From Ailanthus altissimus (Eukaryota > Streptophyta > Magnoliopsida > Sapindales > Simaroubaceae): a DNA stretch of 64,000 nucleotides. The notes under the pieces are model-generated. The model was given only the letters and a program-made list of their open reading frames with translations. It had not been told where the DNA came from and did not search any database. Location of the stretch: NCBI GenBank assembly GCA_946807835.1, contig OX327699.1, forward strand, positions 20,882,014 to 20,946,013, in the 5' to 3' direction. Of the stretch, positions 58,607 to 64,000 are shown in pieces (position 1 is the first letter of the stretch; every line of letters starts with the position of its first letter). The translations under genes and the position numbers were made by a program.

Positions 58607-60950
58607 TCACAAAGTAGTGACTCCAGTTAAGTCCTTGTATATGATGAATTTAACCAAGAACAGTGGTTTAGTCCACATGTCAGCAAGATTTTCAGATGGC
58701 ATTATGTTCGTTAGACTAACTTCACCATTATAGACAATCTCTCGAATGTATTGAAATCGTACATCAATATATTTAAACCTCTCGTGAAACACTTAATACT
58801 TACTTAGGTAAATGGCACTCTGGCTATGACAATACACATCGGTGTTCACATCTTTAGTAGCCATTACCTCAGTGCATATGTCTTTCAACCACATGGCTTC
58901 CTTAATAACTTCCCCAACAGCTATGTATTCTACCTTTGTGGTAGATATTGCAATCACATGTTGTAAAATAGATCTCCAACATACATTACACCCAAACATT
59001 GTGAATACATAACCCGTCAACGATCTTTTCTTATCTAGATCATTTACATAATCTGAGTTTACGTATCCTCTTAGTATTACACCGTTGTCCTTATACTTTT
59101 TATACATCAACCTGTAATTCGACGTCCCCTTGAGATATCTTAAAATTCACTTTACTGCAAGCCAACGATCCTTATCTGGATTAGCTATGTATTTACCGAC
59201 CACACTCACAGCCTGTGCTATGTCTAATATTGTGCAAACTATTGCATACATGATGCTCCTCACAACGCTTGCATACAGTACTTTACTCATCTGTAGTTTC
59301 TCCTATTCAGATGCCGGCGACTATGTTGCTGAAAGTTTAAAGTGCATGGCCAAATGAGTAAAGACGGTCTTTGCGTTGAATATACCAAACTTCTCTAGAA
59401 CTTTGAGTATATATCGCTATTAAGACAAGAAGATATCATTTATTTTTTCTCTCACAATATCCATATCCAATATCCTCTACGTTACTATCAAATCCTTAAT
59501 CTCAAACTCACTATTCAACTGCTTCTTGAGTTTCTGTATCTCTTTCATGTTCTTGCACGCGATCAACATATCATCGATGTATAGAAACAAATATATAATC
59601 TCATAACTTAAATTCTTAAAGTACACGCATCCGTCATACTTGTTTCTACTAAAATCACAAGCCATCATAAACTCATCAAATCTCCTATACCATTGTTTAG
59701 GTGATTGATTTAACCCATATAACGACTTTTTTAACAAAAAATTATGATTTTCTTTTTCGGGCTCTACAAACCCTTGCGATTGTACCATGTAAATAGTTTT
59801 TCAAGCTTTCAATGCAGAAAATTTGTTTTTACATCAATCTTCTGTAGATGTAAATCAAGATTTGCACATATGGCTAACAAAATTCTAATGGATGTGTGCT
59901 TAATGACTGGAGAGAATATCTTATGAAAGTTAACTCCATTTCTTTGAGTAAAACCTTGTGCAACTAACCTAACCTTGAATCGCGTAGGCTCTATCCTTGG
60001 TATCTCATCCTTCACTTTATATACCCACTTGCACCCATCAGTTTCTTTTGAGGTCTCTTCACCAACTTCCAAGTATTATTCTCCTTAAGAGAACTAATCT
60101 CTTCTTCTATGGTCTGTTGCCACTTTTCTTTGTTTTCACTCTTCATAGCCTCACCATATGTTTTAGGCTCATCAAAACTTAAGAGTGTAATCAAAATTAA
60201 ATGCGTAAGCAATTAAATCTGCTTGTGCATACCTGATTGGTGGGTTAATCATTCTCTTTAGCCTGTCTCTGGCTAGTTGGTATTCTTGAAGTTCCATCTC
60301 AGAAGTCCTAGTCTTTCTTTGGGTGAATTTTGAGGAACTCGCCGGTGTTCTTGGTTCATCTTCAAGGATCTCCTTATTAAAGTGCTGATCTGAGGGGCAT
60401 ATCAGATCTACTCTCAGGCTCCATTTCAACTTTTATTGACTTGGGTGCTGAGTCTTTCTTGAATACAGATTCTTCTTTCTTATCTTTTTTAGAGGCTTTT
60501 AACATAGTTGTCTCATTGAATGTCACGTCACGGCTTATGATACTCCTTAGTGGTGTCAAATCTCTACACCACACCTTGTATCCTTTTACTCATTCGAGAT
60601 ACCTTATGAATACTCATTTGATAGCTCTAAGTTTCAATTTCTCCTCCTTAACATGGACAAAAGCAGGACAACTAAAAATTTCGAAGTAGTCATATTTGGA
60701 AAGGTTTCTAGATCATTTATCTTCTAGTGTCTTGAAGTCAATTGTTAAAGATAGATTTCTATTAATCAAATAGGTTGCAGTCACTACAGTTTCTTCCAAA
60801 AATACTTTGGACATCTTCCCATTAGTAAGTATACATCTAACCCTTTTAAATAGGATCCTATTCTTCCTCTTAACTACGCCATTCTAATATGACATTGATC
60901 TCACCGATCTATACCTTGTAATTCTATACTTAACAAAAAATTCATCAATT
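58607..60950 (-). pseudogene. Copia integrase-RT-RNase H remnant, family C
   Basis: From the 5' side: integrase end (KRKNRILFK, VTATYLINR, near 60870-60760), the capsule RDVTFNETTM (60530), RT start CKWVYKVKDE (about 60030), VRLVAQGFTQRNGV, IDVKTNFLH, KSLYGLNQSPKQWYRRFDEF (59720), catalytic LFLYIDDMLIA (59580), then RNase H YVNSDYVNDLDKKRSLTGYV and QSAIYLSKY (58800). Several stops and frameshifts occur; the catalytic YIDD is intact. Confidence 0.87.
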
Positions 60951-61472
60951 TAAATTTTTTATAAGTAAAGATAAAATAATTTTTTTAATTTTAATTTTTT
61001 TAAATTATAATCCAACGTCACTAAAAAAAATTAAAAACAACTTTTGATATTAAAAATCTCATTATGACCGATAAAAAATTTTAACCAAACGACACTTAAG
61101 CCCAGAAACAAAGGAATAAGTTTGTGGATAAATGTGATTTCACTAAAAAATTAATAAACATGCATATTATTATTTCCCAAGGTGAATATGATCCAGTTGT
61201 GTATAAACACATTCATTCTAGTGATTAGCCGCCGTAAAAAACACAACATAAATTAACAGCAAAGTAATGGAGTCAAAGAATAAACAAAACCATGTGCGTA
61301 CTATATTTGTCAAAAGTAGCAGTAGCATTATTTACGATACTACATTCCATAATAAGGTACTGTTACTAGTTTCAAATCCCTCTGCCAGTACATTTTATAC
61401 GGTTATTTCTTATTCGTTAAGACAACACCATACCATTATTTATTTATTTATTTATTCCTTCTCAAAATTAAG
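60951..61472. other. Spacer and 3' flank of AOS gene
   Basis: AT-rich, with a TTTATTTATTTA run near 61440 just before the stop codon of the minus-strand gene. No gene recognised. Confidence 0.5.
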
Positions 61473-62954
61473 CTAAGCTTGGGCTTTCTTCACCGAGGTT
61501 ATGGTAATAGCTGACCCCAACGGCGACGTTCCCACCTCGACCTCAAACGAATCGTATCGGAGAAACAACTCCACCACAAAAAGCCTCGATACAAGCACAA
61601 CAAAATCTTTGCCTGCGCATTGTTTATTGTCCAGTGTCGGATTCTCTGTCTCGGGGCCATTTGACCAGAGCACGTACTTGAGCAGCTTCTCACCCTTTTT
61701 GCCGACGAACCGGTCCGCCACGAAATCATCCGCTTTGTCGAATATTTTCGGATCCTTAGTTGCAAATGGTTGGAACCCGAATAACATCTCCCCTTCTTTG
61801 ACCTGAAAAGATGCGTCGTGGCTCGATATGATCAGGTCTTTTTTGGCTTTCCCGTACTGATATACGACGGGTGGTTCTATACGTAATGTTTCGTAAACGA
61901 CGGACTTCATCAACGGCATCTGCTCCAGGGCGGCTATCGTGACTTTTCCGCCGTTGGATTTGACGACCGGTCTAATCTCTTGTACAAGCTGTGTATGGAG
62001 TTTCACTCCTGCACTGCCGATCCATCTCACCATGCTGGGAAAGAACACTTTCATACCTCCAAATGAATTAAAGCACGTGGCAAATAAGAGGTTGTGGCAC
62101 GCTTCGTCTCTCGCAATGCCCAACTTCTCGGCTTCGTCGAGGACCACACCCGACGACTCGTTGAAGAAATCGTACAGCCTCTGGTAATCTTTTCTCACGA
62201 TGAATGGAGGAAGAGGAAATGTATGGAGCAAGGGTTCCTCTATAACCCTTGGTAAACCAAGAGTGAGAATTGGACCGAGTTGCAACAAGAGCCACTTAGT
62301 AATCAAGCTCGGACCATCAGTCCCGAGTTTGGTATCAGCCGGACTTTTGTCGTAAAATGCTCGACACAAGAAGTTAAACGCGGCTTGTTCGTTGGCTGAG
62401 CCGAAATCGGCTTTGCCCTTGGCAGCTAACTCGCTCTCAAGTGACTCAAATGAGTTAGTGTAGGAGGAGCGAAACTCAGGGATCACCTTGTCCAGGCGAT
62501 ACTTCAAAAGAAAGAACAAAAGTTGCTTGATTTTAGCGTGTTTCGGCTCGGAGGGGTCGAGATATGAACAAACTCGATAACCACCAGTGAGCTTAGTGGA
62601 GGGCATGTAAGTGCCTGTAAAAACATCTCTCTTTTCCACTTTGGTAACGTCGAAGAGGACAGGAAAGCTCTTGCCGTCAAGTAAAACGATGACGTGTGAG
62701 TTAGGAGAAATGAAAGGACCTGGTGGCATGTTGGCTCGAAACACTGTTGACTCATACTTGTTCATTTTTGACCTGAAATACTCTTCTCTACCGAGCTTGT
62801 AGAAGAAGTCAATCCGGTCCTTGATTGGACCAATAAAAAGGAGGCCATAGCTTCCGGGTATATCGCGGATCGGAGGTATGGTGGATATTTCGGATGGGTT
62901 CTCCCAACCCGAGGCCGTCGTTGGATGGATAGCATTTCCACGGTTAGATGCCAT
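61473..62954 (-). CDS. AOS: Allene oxide synthase, CYP74A-type (493 aa)
   Basis: AOS converts 13-hydroperoxy-linolenic acid into an allene oxide, the committed step to jasmonates; it needs no oxygen or reductase. The intronless frame starts at MASNRGN. Visible features: PPIRDIPGSYG (residues 27-37), FRANMPPGPFISP (72-84), DVFTGTYMPST (110-120), the CYP74 I-helix FNSFGGMK (295-302) with its catalytic Asn, ETLR (355-358) and the CYP74 haem loop NKQCAGKD with Cys 446. Two oddities: the N-terminus lacks the plastid transit peptide of most CYP74A proteins, so it may be cytosolic or envelope-associated; and the segment after ExxR reads PPVVYQYGKA, where CYP74A usually has PPVPLQYGKA. It may be a diverged paralogue. 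The frame has no lesion. Confidence 0.9.
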   Translation of the reverse strand: MASNRGNAIHPTTASGWENPSEISTIPPIRDIPGSYGLLFIGPIKDRIDFFYKLGREEYFRSKMNKYESTVFRANMPPGPFISPNSHVIVLLDGKSFPVLFDVTKVEKRDVFTGTYMPSTKLTGGYRVCSYLDPSEPKHAKIKQLLFFLLKYRLDKVIPEFRSSYTNSFESLESELAAKGKADFGSANEQAAFNFLCRAFYDKSPADTKLGTDGPSLITKWLLLQLGPILTLGLPRVIEEPLLHTFPLPPFIVRKDYQRLYDFFNESSGVVLDEAEKLGIARDEACHNLLFATCFNSFGGMKVFFPSMVRWIGSAGVKLHTQLVQEIRPVVKSNGGKVTIAALEQMPLMKSVVYETLRIEPPVVYQYGKAKKDLIISSHDASFQVKEGEMLFGFQPFATKDPKIFDKADDFVADRFVGKKGEKLLKYVLWSNGPETENPTLDNKQCAGKDFVVLVSRLFVVELFLRYDSFEVEVGTSPLGSAITITSVKKAQA

Positions 62955-64000
62955 TTCAGCTTTTGTTGACAATTGTGAAGAAAATAGATGAGAGATTTCA
63001 GTGTATACTGCAGTGCAATTGGGAAGCGGTGGGTGAAACTTTGTATTTATAATGGGTGAAGTTGATGTAGGACAGACACTAGATATACATTATTTTAAAA
63101 AAAATTATTTAAAAATTTTGGTATTTTTTTAGTAGGTTATTATTTTTATTTGAATCATAATTTAAAAAAAAACTAATTTAATTAGTTTTTAAAACTGATT
63201 ATTTTTTATTGAGTAAAATTTATTATTTATTTATTGAGATTAGATAATTTATCATTATAAATAAATTTGTTATTTGTAATTTTTAAGAATTATTTTATAA
63301 ATAATATTTTAATTATATATATTTTAAATTTATTTTATCGTGAATTCGACTCTTTTTTTTTTTTTAATGAAAATTCTTTCTCATGAATACACACTAAAAG
63401 GATATCTTTTTTTGCGCTGCCTCAAGAGCTCATAGATCATACTAGCTATTACTGTAACGCACGGAAAAAACATGAGCTTAATAAAGTCCTTAAAGGTGTG
63501 CTTTAATTAATTGTTTTAAAAAATAATAAAAACAATAATAATAATTGCTTTTAGTACTCAATTTTTTCGCTAGGGAGCAAACCCAAAGTCTCCCTTGCTC
63601 GAGAAAGTTTAGAATATTAATAAATTAGAGGTAGAGGTAGTGTAATTATTCATTGATCTTATGACAAATCTAACTATTAATTTATTATAATCATTAACTT
63701 GTGTGGTTATTCTTAAATAATTTACACACATTATTAAATTTTCTTAAATTGTTATACATATTATTTGGTACTTTTAGTGTATTATAAACTACCTCAACTT
63801 ACTTTCATTCGGTTAGCTATCCTTTAATTGAAATTAAAGAATTGATGGCTTTGTTTTTAAGGATTATTAGGATTTCGGATATCACACCATACATTTTAAT
63901 TTAATATTTTTATAGTATTAATTAAGTCACAATTTTGATATTCCTTTTATTTTATGCGCAGCAAAAAAATTATAATTTGATACTATAAAAAAGAACACAT
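62955..64000. other. AOS promoter and AT-rich flank
   Basis: The first 100 bases form the AOS 5' UTR and core promoter. Beyond 63080 the sequence is extremely AT-rich with no gene seen to the window end. Confidence 0.55.
63044..63051 (-). promoter_or_regulatory. TATA box of AOS gene
   Basis: TATAAATA on the minus strand (CCATTATAAATACAAAG), about 90 bases before the ATG, predicting a transcript start near 63015. Confidence 0.7.

Larger units (their letters stand above)
57875..60950 (-). mobile_element. Family C copia element, 5'-truncated, minus strand
   Basis: The 3' LTR (57875-58537) is followed, reading leftward on the minus strand, by RNase H, reverse transcriptase and part of integrase, ending near 60950 without gag, primer site or second LTR. 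It belongs to the same family as 52446-54394 by LTR ends and RNase H words. It lies just after the WAKL pseudogene tail. Confidence 0.85.

Noticed and set aside
62955..62972. Six extra residues before MASN in the AOS frame
   Set aside because: They would need a TTG start; the ATG at 62952-62954 is the natural start and lies at a sensible distance from the TATA box.
1..64000. CRISPR arrays, rRNA and tRNA genes
   Set aside because: Repeats seen are minisatellites or LTR parts; no cloverleaf or rRNA sequence was recognised by eye, though a tRNA scan was not possible.

Overview
This looks like nuclear DNA of a dicot plant, probably a woody eudicot. I cannot name the species; Citrus or a relative is only a guess from general resemblance. 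The genes have introns, the spacers are very AT-rich, several families are plant-only (CYP82, CYP74A, a WAK-like receptor kinase, a USP-domain kinase, a JINGUBANG-type WD40 protein), and Ty1/copia retrotransposons of at least four lineages cover much of the window.

Layout. 1-2415: a 5'-truncated, internally deleted copia element (family A) ending in a complete 3' LTR. 2437-2989: a small intronless gene with retrogene hallmarks (direct repeats plus poly-A). 3228-6410: a non-coding copia-like element (family B). 6468-23812: a decayed CYP82 cytochrome P450 cluster of five pieces. These are an intact but orphan exon 2, a scrambled exon 2, a two-exon gene (11202-19096) with one nonsense codon and a 6.3-kb intron carrying a copia element (family E), a second ruined exon 2, and a short relic. 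26362-31376: an eight-exon universal-stress-protein/kinase gene that looks intact. 32093-32935: a family A solo LTR. 33599-34939 (minus): an intact JGB-like WD40 gene. 38366-38668: a small plant-specific gene of unknown function. 39847-46902: a complete but defective copia element (family D) with perfect target duplications, itself interrupted by a probable 2.0-kb solo LTR. 50591-51552: a family B solo LTR. 51724-57825: a WAKL14-like receptor kinase pseudogene whose first intron holds a deleted copia element (family C). 57875-60950 (minus): a second, truncated family C element. 61473-62954 (minus): an intact intronless allene oxide synthase (CYP74A) gene with a clear TATA box.

How the genes relate. 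The host genes lean to defence and signalling: CYP74A starts jasmonate synthesis, CYP82 enzymes often make defence metabolites, and WAKL and USP-kinase proteins are signalling kinases. No operon-like co-regulation is expected or visible. The duplicated block upstream of the CYP82 gene keeps a W-box core and a G-box in both copies, which fits defence control of the ancestral gene.

The most unusual signal is in the retrotransposons. Families A and B share nearly the same U3 promoter half of the LTR but have different R-U5 and interiors. Families A, B and C all carry, before the TATA box, an array of CpG-rich near-palindromes (core GCGCYGCRGCGC). The array varies in length even between the two LTRs of one element. 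Other strong observations are the retrogene just downstream of a same-strand LTR, and the CYP82 intron stacked with repeats. All statements come from reading the sequence by eye; no alignment or database search was run.
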